From: Reticulitermes speratus
Lineage: Eukaryota; Arthropoda; Insecta; Blattodea; Rhinotermitidae
Length of the DNA stretch: 64,000 nt
Direction: 5' to 3'
Assembly (NCBI GenBank): GCA_021186555.1
Contig: JAJKFL010000042.1
Coordinates: 42,569,980 to 42,633,979, forward strand
In this document: positions 24,201 to 33,716 of the stretch, in pieces
Numbering within the stretch: position 1 is the first letter of the stretch
How the letters are laid out: each line of letters opens with the position of its first letter
Made by a program: the position numbers and the translations under genes
Notes under the pieces: generated by a model
What the model was told of the DNA's origin: nothing
The model's database searches: none
What the model saw: only the letters and a program-made list of their open reading frames with translations

Positions 24201-27200
24201 GGTACCATTATAGGGCCATGAGCACTGCCAGATACATTCCAGTCCGATTTAACAATCGTCCTATCACTGACATTGTCTTAAACCAAAAAAAAAAACTATT
24301 GTTGTTCCTAAATATTTGAAGTTTTCCACAGTTTTGAAAGATTTCTTAACTGGCTGTTTATTATGACTTTATCCTGTCTTCTGACGACCAGACATGAATC
24401 TATACTTGAGAGAGAGAGAACATTATGCAGAAAATACTCTGCTCACCACAGTGGTCATGGTGTACATGCAGTATTTTCATGAATTTCGGATAGTGTTAGA
24501 GTGGCATGCAAAAGTTTGAGTTGGTAGCAGCGACTGTAACAACAAAGGATATATAGCATCAAGAGTTGCACTTCATGTGATTTTTCTTGTCATCACTCTA
24601 ATTTATTGTGCATAACGGTGAGACAGTTTTGCACTCTGATCTTACAAGTATCGAATTAGCCTTATGTCCTTCCATTACAGGTTTTATGGAGATGATAGTG
24701 CATTTGATAATGGAACAAAGTATCCCGAGAGACGATGTTATTGTGCAAAAAGTCAACTGATTGGTACCACTGCCATTTCAGCAAGTGTTGAAGAATGTGT
24801 ACCAAGTGGCGTAAGGGGTATTTCAAAGTGTCGTTTTGGAGCACCTGGTTTTGTATCCTTCCCCCATTTTTACAAGGCAGATCCCTCTTATTTATTAAAT
24901 ATAAGAGGATTAAATCCAAGGCAGGATTTGCATGAATTCTACATTGCTATTGAACCAGTAAGTTGTATAACATGGAATGTTATAGTAATTATAGTAATAA
25001 TAAAAATTGATAACATTAATCCATAACTTCTGTACTGTTATATCTTTCTCCTTTGGAAAGAAACCTAATTGTGTCTGTAGGTCTTAAAAACATACCACAG
25101 AATAAGGGGTGACTGACAGGTGATAGGTCTGGGAACAGATTTATTTGATAACACTGTTCTGCCCCTTAAATATTGTTAAGGTAATATATATTCAGCATCC
25201 TGTTGTAAAAGTTAAGGACCAGTGGAAGTATTTAATCTGTCCAACACACAACATCTTAAGTAACCAGCAGGAGTTCGCATAGTTAAACTGATAAAATGAT
25301 TAACTAACGAGTACCTGTCTGAGCTTATAAAGCCGTTTTGAGGTTGGTTTTTTACACTAAACTTAAAGCAGAAATCTCATTGGATGTGGACTAGGATATG
25401 GCTAGTATGGTAGAACTTTTCCTACCTTTCGTATATTACTTGGAATGAAAGATCAAAATAATCGAGTTAAAAATTTAAGTCATAAAGTTAAAAACTTTGT
25501 TTGACAGGATATATTTACTGTATTTTCCAGACCATAAGAGACATCACACTATAAGATATACCATGACTGTAGCAGGCAAATTCAGGGAAAAATATTTTGT
25601 ACATATTTGATGCTGAATTCACAAATACTCAAAAAAAGTGGCAGTGCATTATGAAGTTTGTATGCGTCATCGAATCCCCTACACGCCTCACTCTTATCAC
25701 TCATTACTGTTGTTGTCTGAACCTTGACATTTTTTGAACAGTACAAAATCTTCTGCATCATCAAAGGCCTTAATTGATTCCAAGTTTCTTGAAAGATTTC
25801 ACAACTGTCCCATGTTTCACAGTCTGTGCCTCTTCATAAATCTGTAACACGAAGAAATGATCCCAGCAAAATCTGTGATTCCATGTATGACCATCCATCT
25901 TCTTGCTTGAAAAATTATTATTTTTCTAGACACTGAAATTCCATTGTTTCTGTGGTCTTGTATCTAGTTCTTCACCTCTGCTTGTAGGTCAGACCATTTT
26001 GCTGTATGCTTACACAAAGAGTGTTATTCTTCTCTGACATCTTGAACACTTCCTCTTGCCTGTTCTGATTTAATAATTCCCTGGATTGGAGGTGGAACAA
26101 AATGCCTTGTGGCTATCCAGTTACCATACTCTTTCACATAATTTATCACTTTTAATTTTAGACTCACACAGTATACAAAATCCACATTTGTTTCCTACAC
26201 AGTCTGAGAACAAATTTATTTTCAGGGAACTCATTATCACTGTAGGCTACTGAACAATTAGTATATGGAATAATGAAGCTTTGTTTCGGTCCCTCCTAGG
26301 GCATGCCGTGTGATAATCACTATTATCCCTCCAGCAAATGTGCAAATATCAGTTGCATTGAAGATTATATTGATGCACTTTTGGACTTTAAGATGCACAA
26401 GTATCTTAATAGTATTTTGTAGAAGCATTGCATGTTATGGTCCAGCAACTACAGTAATTATGTGCATGAAAAAGTATACATGATTGAGGTAGTTACTTTC
26501 AGTTAAAAATTAAATTAAGGAGAAATGTATAATTATGATGTAATGCAAAATATCTTACAGTTTGGTGGTTATATTGCGCGTTTATTTTTTTTATATGTAG
26601 TCTCCTTGTTAAAAGTTGTAAAATTAATCTTATGGTAAGGTGTGGAGTAAATTGTTTGTTTATCTTTGTACTGGAGTAGTCAGTAATAATAATGAATGAG
26701 TGAATAAAAGCAGTTGTGGTGATGTTTTGCTTCACTTTTAATATTAGATAATGAATTTTTTATTTGTGTTACAATTTATGAATATGTATTTAAAATTTGT
26801 GATGTTTGTTATGATGATTTATATTCTCCTTGTTTCAGCACACTGGACTTCCTTTAGATGTAAAAGCACGTATGCAGATTAACCTTCTCCTACGACCATA
26901 CAAAACTTCCAAGTGAGTATATTTACAATTTGTGCTATTAATTTGGAAATTTTAGGTTTTGAACATAAGTTTGGTTGTTATGATTGGAAACTTTATCACA
27001 CACAATTTGTGCCCAGTTTAAAAATGTTAAAGGTAAGGGTAATGTTGTGTCTGTCCATGCCATGAAGGCAGGGGAGAAGAGTTATAGCTTCACTCATCCT
27101 TAACTGTAGTGCTGGATGGAGGCGAGTGGTCAGCATCATTCCCTGGCCACTTTATCCCGATGAAAGAACTTTGTTACCCATTGAATAGGAGAGTGGGTGG

Positions 27201-30200
27201 GCCCCAGAGCCGGTTCCAATGTTTTGGAGAAGAAAAAAATCACTTGCCTGTGCCAGGATTTGAACCCCAGTTTGAAAATATTAGGTTTTGAACTCGAGAT
27301 TGGTAGGTCTGCTTAAAAATTCCAGTACATACATCTGCAAGGGCATGCAGTGGGTGTTGTGTTTTTTTGTTATGGCCCTATTTCATTTGAATTCCATATT
27401 AATTTATATAAGTGATACCAGACACTGACACAGTTATTAATAACAAAAAAAGAAAGCATGCATAACATGAAATACCTGAATGTCTTACAGCAGTGCTTTT
27501 TGCTTTGGTCCCCCCCTCTCCCTCCTTAAAAACGGAAGAATGTTTTAATCAAGTAGTAAATTATATCCTATGTCTGAATAGTTTCCAGTTTATAACAGAA
27601 ATAAGTTATGTACTAAATCAGAATAAGTATTTTGATGTAAGATGCTCATTGTCAGTATCTTTTAACATGTTAATATAATACAAGAAATAGTACCTTATGT
27701 ACTCTCATTGTAATTTCCCTGATGATGGTCATATAAAGACTGAAACATATTCTAGAATTAATAAAAGCAAACTCTACTGAGGAAGAAGTGCAGGAGGAAG
27801 GAAATGGGGAAACAACTGAATCAGAAGAGAGGAAAATGAATTGAGAAAGGGGAGGGAAGTGTTGCTGGCAGGAAGATGAGTAAAGGTGGTTAAAATACAA
27901 CTGTATAAAGAGAAAAGAAAATACATAAAAATGGAAGGGGGGACACCATAAAAAGAGGTTGGGCCTAAAATGCAACCCACATGTACACAGTACCACCACT
28001 TAGAGGCAGGATCAACATCAGCTGTAAATATGATCTATTTGCAAGAAAATTTAATTTAAACTGCTGTAGAATATCTTTGCTGCATTACATTTGAAAATGA
28101 ACTTTTTGTGGGGATTTCCGAGTCTTAACACTTTCACTGCTGGACATTTAAATCCCCGACGGTGTTAAATTGCCAGAGATTTATTGAATGTTAAACAACT
28201 AGTGTGTCGTCTTATAAAAAAATTAATTACAAGGAAACTATAAGAGATAAAAATTTGAAATTTTGAGCACACCTTGAGTAATGTTTCAGTGTATGATATC
28301 GTGTGTAGCAGCCTTCTGGATGGAGGGGAACACCGCAATGCACGCAAACAAATCTCGTTTCTTTCTTGATATTTTTCTGTATACATACTCGACATCTTCG
28401 TGTAGGTGTCTTGTCTTTCTTTGTAGGAGGGATATGCATGAGTTTATGGTTTTTCAATTCTCCATCAAGCCTGGCAGGTGGGTCACTTTTCAGGGCTCGT
28501 TTCGGTGGAGTTGGTGTAGGTGTTCTGCTCGAGTCTTGCGACTCGTCTGATGATGATGGTGGTGTTGATACATCTTCTCTTGTGTGTATAAGATTTTCAC
28601 TGACATCCACTAAGTAATCTAGGAATGATTTGTGGGAATTAGGGTTGGATTTTGTAAATACAACTTAACTATTGAAATGTGCACATTGGAGAAGGTAGAA
28701 AAAGACTTTCTTAGGCCATTTTACTGTTTTACGGATGAAGGGGTAATAGACAAGGTATTGGTCAGCTGTAGCAACACCATGCATGTGTGTATTGTAATCT
28801 GCTACGCATTTAGGTTTTTTCTTTGTGATGCCAGTATGTCTGCTCGAGTCATCTACCACAGCTGCAGTGGGAAGTGTTGAAATCATGCTTACGAGTCTCT
28901 TATCTCAGTGCGTGACCAATAGTACATCCTGTTTCCTACAAAAAGTGACCTCACCCTTCTTCAACTTTCTTGCCTATTCTATCATGTCCTTGGGCAAACC
29001 ACAATTTACTCTAATTGTGCCACACACTCATATTGATTTTTGAAGCAGTTCCTCAGCCATATGAACACTATTATAATAATTATCTTGATACAGTTGGTAA
29101 CCCTTCCCTTCATAAGGCTCTAGCAGAAGACTTACTGTTTCAGTCAAAGGTCCGCATTTGCCATCATATATCTACATGTTGCAAATATAGCCAGACATAC
29201 TTTCACATACCATCTGTACCAGAATACCATACTTTGTTATTTTACCAGTGTTGTATATGCGAAAATGCAAACGACCAGCCAACCAAGCGTGCCTTCATCA
29301 AGTGAAATCTCTCTCTCGGGAATATAATTAGATTTGAAATTATTGACTACAGTGTCTAATATTGGTCAAATTTTGTACAGCCGGTCTTCATTTGTTCCTA
29401 TTACAGTACTGTCGTTGAAGTGTAGGATATTTTTAAATCTGTTCCTAGACATCGTTTGTGAAAAAATGGGTGTTAGTAAAATGCCTCTTGTTGACCAGTA
29501 CCTTTCTAATTTTGGTTTTCGAATTACACAGTAAGCAACATCAGAACAAGAAATTTCTTCATTTCATATATTTTCACAGGTTTTCATTGTTCACTACGTG
29601 CATATTTAGTAACGGGTTGTGGCATTGTCGCAATCTGTTGTTGTGCGTATAAATTTGTCTGGTTCACAACCATTTGAATGAGTTCTTGAGTGATGTAATT
29701 ATCAACATATCTCATCATATCTGTTCCATTTTGAACAGCAAATTACTGCTGGATTTCCTGTGAAGAGTGGAATACTTAGTTGACGATCTTTTTTTACAAA
29801 ACTTGTCTACACTAGGGCCTGGACCCGAGTCTGAAATGTCGTTCTCATCATCACTCTCCTCACTACTCGATATTTCCGGGACACAATCTGTGTCTGAATC
29901 ACTGTCATTCGCAAGTTCCTGATCAATAGAAGCCACTATTCTGCTTCAGTTTTAAGCAATATTCTGTTCCTAGTAGCCATATTGCACTATGTATAAATAA
30001 ACTCACAAACAACTTCACAGAAAGGAAACACGCTACTGACTGCAACCTCACAAATCACTTGCTCAGGTCGAGACTAAACATAAACGTTGTGACATATGTA
30101 TGATATTTTTCTACCCTAATGTAGGTGACCAAATGCATGTATTTTTTCTAGTTAACGTCAGCTAGGGATTAATAAAGATGTAAAATATGTTTCCTGACAG

Positions 30201-30678
30201 AAATTATTGTGTGCGTGGCCTATTGAAGGCAAAAGAGCAGATTAAACTTTAGATTGACTAAAGTCGACGTTGGCAAATTAAAATGTAAATGCTTAAAACG
30301 ACCATGGTCGACTTTGGGGCAGTGAAAGTGTTAAATTGACCCATCTCATTTTCCAGGCTTTTCAAAGATGTTCCCAAGGTGATGATTCCTGTGCTGTGGT
30401 TCACACAGTCTGCAGAGCTTACGTCAGATTTGGCAGACCTGGCCAAGCTTCTAGTCAAGCTTCCTACAATTGGTTTGACCACATTCTTTGGCTTGGCTGG
30501 AATTGGTGCCCTGCTCATAGTTTCTGGAATAGTGATAACACTGAGGAATGGATGGGAAGGAGAGGAAGGTGACAAACTATTAGGGCGTGATTCCTCGTCA
30601 TTTGTAACACCAATTATGAGAGAAGTGGATGTGGATAATAATGAAGAGAGGAAGAATACAACAGATGAAGACTCATAA
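14264..30678 (+). CDS. CD36-family scavenger receptor class B protein, 8 exons, N-terminus missing
   Basis: The eight exons join in frame: 14264-14414, 18830-18996, 20442-20583, 21450-21656, 23020-23291, 24681-24957, 26839-26912 and 30357-30678, giving 536 residues up to TAA. Family layout is complete: an N-terminal membrane segment (about residues 22-45 of the visible part), a large ectodomain with seven or eight N-glycosylation sequons, six cysteines in the second half (QC, EIC, CYC, EEC, SKC), a C-terminal membrane segment (about 468-490), and a 45-residue acidic cytosolic tail. Typical blocks include GPYVF, KTVGQLMFEGYED and FGWFYP. The tail has EGDKLL, fitting the endosomal/lysosomal sorting signal [DE]xxxL[LI], as in LIMP-2-like members. 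Members bind lipids or lipoproteins; which insect paralogue (emp, croquemort, SNMP and others) this is I cannot say. The start codon must lie in an upstream exon. Confidence 0.93.
14511..14808 (-). repeat. SINE D in intron
   Basis: Antisense to the gene. It carries the full order of family blocks, from 'ccatgaaggcat' to the tRNA-like head near 14755-14805 (gtggcctagtctctatactgac). Confidence 0.75.
15158..15202. repeat. (GT)n followed by poly-T
   Basis: About seven gt units followed by roughly 25 T. The poly-T may be the tail of an antisense retroelement. Confidence 0.8.
15270..15480. repeat. Dispersed repeat with tggtgccTagattttggaggtggct block
   Basis: Positions 15410-15465 match 32215-32260 and the reverse of 42600-42640 (gaagccacctcagaattctaggtgcc). 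These look like copies of one small hAT-like MITE family; the limits are unclear in this copy. Confidence 0.45.
15636..15910. mobile_element. Fold-back element with tandem copy and 55-bp palindrome arms
   Basis: A 102-bp unit occurs at 15636-15737 and again at 15755-15856, separated by 17 bp. The second copy then folds back: 15790-15844 and 15856-15910 are exact reverse complements around an 11-base loop. On the minus strand the unit holds gtgcattagttggtg and, 20 bp on, atgcacggtag, the two boxes of the family. Confidence 0.8.
16617..16642. repeat. Poly-C tract, about 26 bases
   Basis: Uninterrupted C run in an intron; its length is likely uncertain in the assembly. Confidence 0.9.
17434..18764. 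mobile_element. piggyBac-type element, internally deleted, 1.33 kb
   Basis: TTAA lies at both borders (17430-17433 and 18765-18768). The inverted ends are cctttaaaagcc and, read inward from the right, cctttaagagcc. Direct tgtccgttt motifs occur near the right end at 18697 and 18743. The right border is 62 bp upstream of the 18830 exon. Only a short transposase start is left inside. Confidence 0.75.
18047..18127 (+). pseudogene. piggyBac transposase N-terminal remnant
   Basis: The 26 codons from ATG to TAA begin MACRRHIRDEDIE and end in DIDSDENI. This is the acidic start typical of piggyBac-derived transposases (basic residues, DEDIE, then Asp/Ser/Glu-rich). Everything downstream, including the catalytic domain, is missing. 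Confidence 0.55.
18830..18996 (+). CDS. CD36-family exon: start of ectodomain
   Basis: Acceptor tttgtgcag and donor gtaata. It encodes 55 codons plus two bases: SFSMWEETPIPMYIEVYFFN, a sequon NWT, and EFVEMGPYVF, the conserved block just after the first membrane segment. Confidence 0.93.
19019..19037. repeat. Poly-C tract after exon
   Basis: A run of about 19 C starts some 22 bp past the donor of the preceding exon. Confidence 0.85.
19993..20037 (-). ncRNA. Hammerhead-ribozyme-like motif, left arm, intact core
   Basis: On the minus strand: CCCC, CTGATGA, one extra T, helix II GACTA/TAGTC with a five-base loop, GAA, ACATATGT, A, GGGG. All expected core positions are present. Confidence 0.55.
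20215..20259 (+). ncRNA. Hammerhead-ribozyme-like motif, right arm, mutated core
   Basis: Same layout as the left-arm copy, but the core reads CTAATGA: the conserved G5 is A. This is the one mismatch between the arms and would be expected to abolish cleavage. Confidence 0.5.
20442..20583 (+). CDS. CD36-family exon
   Basis: Acceptor ctttacag and donor gtaaat. One base completes the split Ser codon, then 47 codons including sequons NLT, NDT and NGT and the block QQIRRWHFVPERSNG. Confidence 0.92.
21236..21394. mobile_element. MITE with TATTTACCTGAGTATAAGAC ends
   Basis: The left end atttacctgagtataagac and the right end, read inward, acttacctgaatataagac form inverted repeats of about 20 bp. 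The inside matches the copy at 43901-44075 in the other gene. It ends 55 bp upstream of the next exon. Confidence 0.65.
21450..21656 (+). CDS. CD36-family exon
   Basis: Acceptor tttgtgtcag and donor gtatgt. The 69 codons contain LFVTKTVGQLMFEGYEDELL, which matches the conserved KTVGELLxGYxD block, plus sequons NIT and NVS, and end in FGWFYP. Confidence 0.94.
21722..21760 (+). ncRNA. Decayed hammerhead-like motif
   Basis: acCTGAAGAtggaaac...gtttcctc keeps the core half and helix II (GGAAAC/GTTTCC), but the GAAAC half is lost. Confidence 0.25.
22222..22321. repeat. 50-bp tandem duplication
   Basis: Two units (22222-22271 and 22272-22321) share cctgaatga.gttaaac.tttattcc and ctcctggcatagtagaa. 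Confidence 0.75.
23020..23291 (+). CDS. CD36-family exon, first ectodomain cysteines
   Basis: Acceptor gtttctag and donor gtaagt. The 90 codons plus two bases include GVFNMHTGTDNI, the W of MDAWNYEQ, QCSRITGSTGELFPP and LFAPEIC, which hold two of the six conserved cysteines. Confidence 0.94.
24080..24295 (+). repeat. tRNA-related SINE with poly-A tail
   Basis: The head gactggtgtagtggtaaca with a B-box-like gtttcaaatctc about 45 bp on, then an unrelated body and an A-run at 24284-24295. The limits are approximate. Confidence 0.55.
24681..24957 (+). CDS. CD36-family exon, cysteine-rich part
   Basis: Acceptor cattacag and donor gtaagt. One base completes a Lys codon, then 92 codons: RRCYCAKS, EECVPSG, SKCRFGAPGFVSFPHFYKAD and LHEFYIAIEP. 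Four of the six ectodomain cysteines and the GAPxxxSFPHFxxAD block typical of the family are present. Confidence 0.95.
25030..26800. other. Intron, nothing firm
   Basis: An accataaga...actataagatat stretch at 25518-25565 resembles ends of a DNA-transposon family, but no matching right end was found. Otherwise no feature is supported. Confidence 0.35.
26839..26912 (+). CDS. CD36-family exon
   Basis: Acceptor ttgtttcag and donor gtgagt. The 24 codons plus two bases read HTGLPLDVKARMQINLLLRP, the conserved block before the C-terminal membrane segment. Confidence 0.93.
27029..27255 (-). repeat. SINE D, 5' truncated, in intron
   Basis: Contains 'ccatgccatgaaggcag', 'cactcatccttaac', 'tggatggaggcgagtggtcagc' and 'tgccaggatttgaacccc'. 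The tRNA-like head beyond the B box is missing. Confidence 0.7.
27712..27763 (+). ncRNA. Hammerhead-ribozyme-like motif, single copy
   Basis: CTGATGA at 27719-27725, then T, helix II GGTC/GACT, GAAACATA. The downstream aataaaagcaaactctact resembles the AT-rich tail of the family. Helix I and the GTGCAT box are not clear. Confidence 0.35.
28129..30330 (-). mobile_element. piggyBac-type transposon, 2.2 kb, in last intron
   Basis: TTAA borders at 28125-28128 and 30331-30334. The inverted ends are cactttcactgc on the left and, read inward from the right, cactttcactgcccc. It contains a decayed transposase on the minus strand. The right border is 26 bp upstream of the last CD36 exon, 22 bp after the TTAA copy. 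Confidence 0.88.
28227..29936 (-). pseudogene. piggyBac-like transposase, frame-broken
   Basis: Read on the minus strand from 29936. The acidic N-terminus starts MASIDQELANDSDSDTD and stops at 29715. A middle block at 28886-28665 has KPKCVADYN, GVATADQ and WPKKVFFYLLQ, matching the late catalytic region of piggyBac transposases. A C-terminal Cys-rich finger at 28430-28250 shows CRVC, CVHC, GC and YHT. The parts are in different frames with stops between them, so no full product is made. In the GVDxxDQ motif the first Asp, a catalytic residue in piggyBac, is Ala here. Confidence 0.8.
30357..30678 (+). CDS. CD36-family last exon: C-terminal membrane segment and tail
   Basis: Acceptor cattttccag; one base completes a Lys codon, then 106 codons and TAA at 30676-30678. 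It encodes IPVLWFTQSAEL, the membrane segment FFGLAGIGALLIVSGIVITL and an acidic tail with EGDKLL. The splice site's pyrimidine tract and branch region are squeezed between the exon and the piggyBac TTAA. Confidence 0.94.
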
Positions 30679-30679
30679 C

Positions 30680-31500
30680 AACAAATATGAGAATGGTGTG
30701 GTGGATGAAGGAGACTGATGCGAAGGTTAGTGTTATTTGCGTTTGAGTATTTGATCTTCATTTAATTAATTGTAGTTCTGCAGATACATAGGCGAGATGG
30801 TAGAAGGCAGAAAGAAGTGGTTTTGACCTATTTAAGGTATAGTTCAAGAATTTGTATACAATAGCCGCAGAAGAGGAACCATTTTAAATACGAAGGAGGT
30901 ACGATAACCATACAACTTCAGCATTTTGCTCTGATTATGTGGCTGTCAACCCTTAAGAACAGAGGTTTAAATTCCTTCATGCATAGATTTTCAATTGACT
31001 TATTGTGAATATTAATATTTGCAGAGGATGTTTTGTCTAGCTGGTGTGGAAGGTATGAAAGACTGTAGCATATTTAACTTTGTGTGGGCTGTAAAACAGA
31101 ATGGTAATTGCAAAATCATCTGTTTTAGGTTTTGATTTATTAGAAACAACTAATTATAAGATAAGGCCTGTGAAATTTTGTATGGAGTTAGGTAGATCAT
31201 CAGCAAACAGATTTTGCATGGAACTTTTTATTTTAACAGTAACAAACACTGTGCTGGTGCAAACTTTGATGTTTTATGTGACCACTTTAACACTGTGTAT
31301 TTTCTAGTGGGAATTACACAGAGGATTGATCATTCAATCTCATTCAGAGTCCTGCCATATGTTCACAAGATTGAGTGACATCTGAATTGAAGACAAAAGG
31401 AACTATTAATTGTAAAATCATATGTAGATTTAAGTATGTGAAGGAACATAGGTGTCACAATCTCTTCCCAGAAGTACTTGTTTTAAGTTCCTACTTTAAA
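30680..31500. other. Probable 3' UTR and flank of the CD36-family gene
   Basis: No coding pattern. I could not place a poly-A signal with confidence; the first clear aataaa-type motif after the gene is near 31978, beyond a SINE. Confidence 0.3.
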
Positions 31501-31511
31501 TATGATTGTAA

Positions 31512-31794
31512 TGGGTAAGGTTGCCCCTGTGCACACCACGAAGGCATATGGTGGACTGGAGGTATAGCTCAACTAATTTTTAACCTTGGCACTAGATGAG
31601 GTGAGGAATTAGCTTCATGATGTGGCTGCTTTACTGCTGGGTACATACCCCCTGGTACCGATTGCATAGGAGGATGGGTGGGCCTGTGGTCTTGATGCTT
31701 TGGAGAAGAGAAAACTCATTGTCCTCGCCAGGAGTTGAACCACGGTTCCTTGGCTTTCAAACCCATAGCATTGTCACTGTGCTATCCCAGCTTC
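31512..31794 (-). repeat. SINE D, full length
   Basis: Complete order of family blocks, flanked by tgattgtaa on both sides (31503-31511 and 31795-31803), a 9-bp target duplication. Confidence 0.8.
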
Positions 31795-32112
31795 TGATTG
31801 TAAAAGTAAAATATTTAAATGTTTTATAAAAATTAGTGTTATATTTATTGATCATTTATTCCTTTTTATGCATGTAAAACCTTATCATTTCAGGAAACCT
31901 TTCTGTTTTGTGAACAAACAGCTGGGGCACTAGTATGGGAAACATGCACACTTAAAAACAAGAGGAATCACAGGCTTTAATAAATATTGCGGTACAGCAA
32001 GAGCTGTATGCTGTAGTGCATTGTACTGAAGCAGATAATCAACCTACTCTGTAAGAATTTCAGATCAGACTTCAGTCTACTAACAATGAATCCTGCCAAT
32101 GTCAACCTCCTG

Positions 32113-32269
32113 CAGGGGTGCTCAAATCTCATGTGCTAGGTTTAATGAATTTTGTACTGTGGTGCCCAGCATTTGTGGGTCCTTATTGTGGAACTTGCTT
32201 CTTGTCACCATTCCAGTGACCAGAATTTTTAGGTGGCTCCTAGATTTTTGGAAAATTTGCGTACCCCAG
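32113..32269. mobile_element. hAT-like MITE, about 157 bp
   Basis: The left end caggggtgctcaaatc and the right end, read inward, ctggggtacgcaaatt are imperfect inverted repeats. The inside matches 15410-15465. A clear 8-bp target duplication was not seen. Confidence 0.5.
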
Positions 32270-33485
32270 ACATGGTGTGTTTAAATACTGATGGTGATTT
32301 TTAGTAAACTTTATCCTTCTGTTTTGTCTTTTCTTCTTTTGCAGGTCTTGTGGAAGATTATCGTGATAGATTTTGTTGGTGTGTTTAATGGGTAGTTGAG
32401 GCCTACACTCAAGGTGGCTTTGTTCATGACAATATGACTGTAAAATACGGGTCACTACTGGGACATGTGTATGCAGCTTGGCATGCTAGAATGTAAATAC
32501 AACAGTGATGGTTGCTTTCTTGTCTACAGACCAAGTAGTCTTTAGTTCCTTCAATTGTGATGTTTTATATCTGACATGTATGCTGGTAATAGCTGATATG
32601 GGAGCAGTTAATAATACCAAAGGGGAATTTGATTAAAAATAAGTGTATTTTTATTAATGTGAGACATATAAAAGATAAAACATATCCAGAAGGTGTTCTT
32701 TCAAATGTTGAGATTAAAAATGTGTGAAACTTCGTCTGCTACCCCACCGTTATGGGATGGTGCTTAGACACAAGAATGTGATTCCATGTAGCCTGTGGAC
32801 AGGTATGAAGAGGAACCTTCTGCCTGTCTTTAGGACATGCTGTAACTTGCCACATATCAAAGAACAAGCTGAAAAATCTGAAGGAATCATGAAACAGAAG
32901 ACTGAGAGCAATTTGCTTTAATTTTATATGTTCTTCCATCAGATGTGCAACAACTGTTGCACTTAAAAATGTAATTTATCAACTTCCAGTTAACAGTATT
33001 AAAAATAAAGCTTGTCTTATGCTGACACAGTTGTATGTATGTAAATTTAAAAAATGCTTTAGCTTTTTCTATAACATTGTGTAGGTTTGAGGTTTCCGCT
33101 GTGATCATGTTATGCAATGATATGCCATGGTGACTGGTAAGTAGTTGTTTATGTTTCAGAGGATTGCAGTGCCTTTATCTTCAGCGTCAAGCAGTCCTCC
33201 TAGGGCAGAAGACTTGAATCTTCCGCTGATATCAAGCTTAAAGCCCCAGTGTGTTTGTCCCATATTTCTTTTTATAATGAAATATTATACAGACATCAAA
33301 TTTAAAATTGTCATAGAAGGAGGGTGAATTCAGTTGCTCATTGTATGCATTAATAAAATATTGTAATGGGCTGGAACATTGCTGGAAATGTGAAGTAGGA
33401 GTGTGTTTAAATCACCAGCAAGTGCAAGAGACTTTTTTCCAAAATGTGCTGACCAAATCTGGGGCCCAGCTAGCCCCCTAGTGTC

Positions 33486-33716
33486 ATTATTTCTAAAGAT
33501 AATTATGATTATCTTAAACAGGTGCAAATGCTGTTTGTCCCATACTAAGCAAGTGGTTCTAAATGTGGAAAAGACAAATATAGTAAAACTACATGTTTAA
33601 CTAACTATCCATTGGCAATTGGATATGCAGAAAAACTTATAAAAGAAACAAGTGTAAAATTTCTTAGTATACAAACAGATAAGCACCTTCATTGGAAAAG
33701 TCATGTAGAGCAAATG
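33486..33716 (+). pseudogene. LINE reverse transcriptase fragment, part 1
   Basis: Shifting frames give LNVEKTN and then KFLSIQTDKHLHWKSHVEQM, matching the late reverse-transcriptase region of insect non-LTR elements (KFLGxxxDxxLxWKxHI). It is cut by the pogo-like element at 33717 and continues at 35268. Confidence 0.65.

Larger units (their letters stand above)
11681..30678 (+). other. Likely extent of the CD36-family gene, including introns
   Basis: The interval joins the candidate start region at 11.7 kb to the stop at 30676-30678. Introns are 2.6 (if the start is right), 4.4, 1.4, 0.9, 1.4, 1.4, 1.9 and 3.4 kb. Introns hold SINEs, fold-back elements, a MITE and two piggyBac-type elements. 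The 5' limit is uncertain; the 3' untranslated region was not delimited. Confidence 0.4.

Noticed and set aside
25510-26410. DNA transposon suggested by accataagagac...actataagatat and ggactttaagatgcac
   Set aside because: The two blocks are in the same orientation, so they are not inverted ends of one element.
30258-30761. 167-codon open frame on the minus strand
   Set aside because: It lies antisense to the last CD36 exon and shows no protein pattern; it is a shadow of the real exon.
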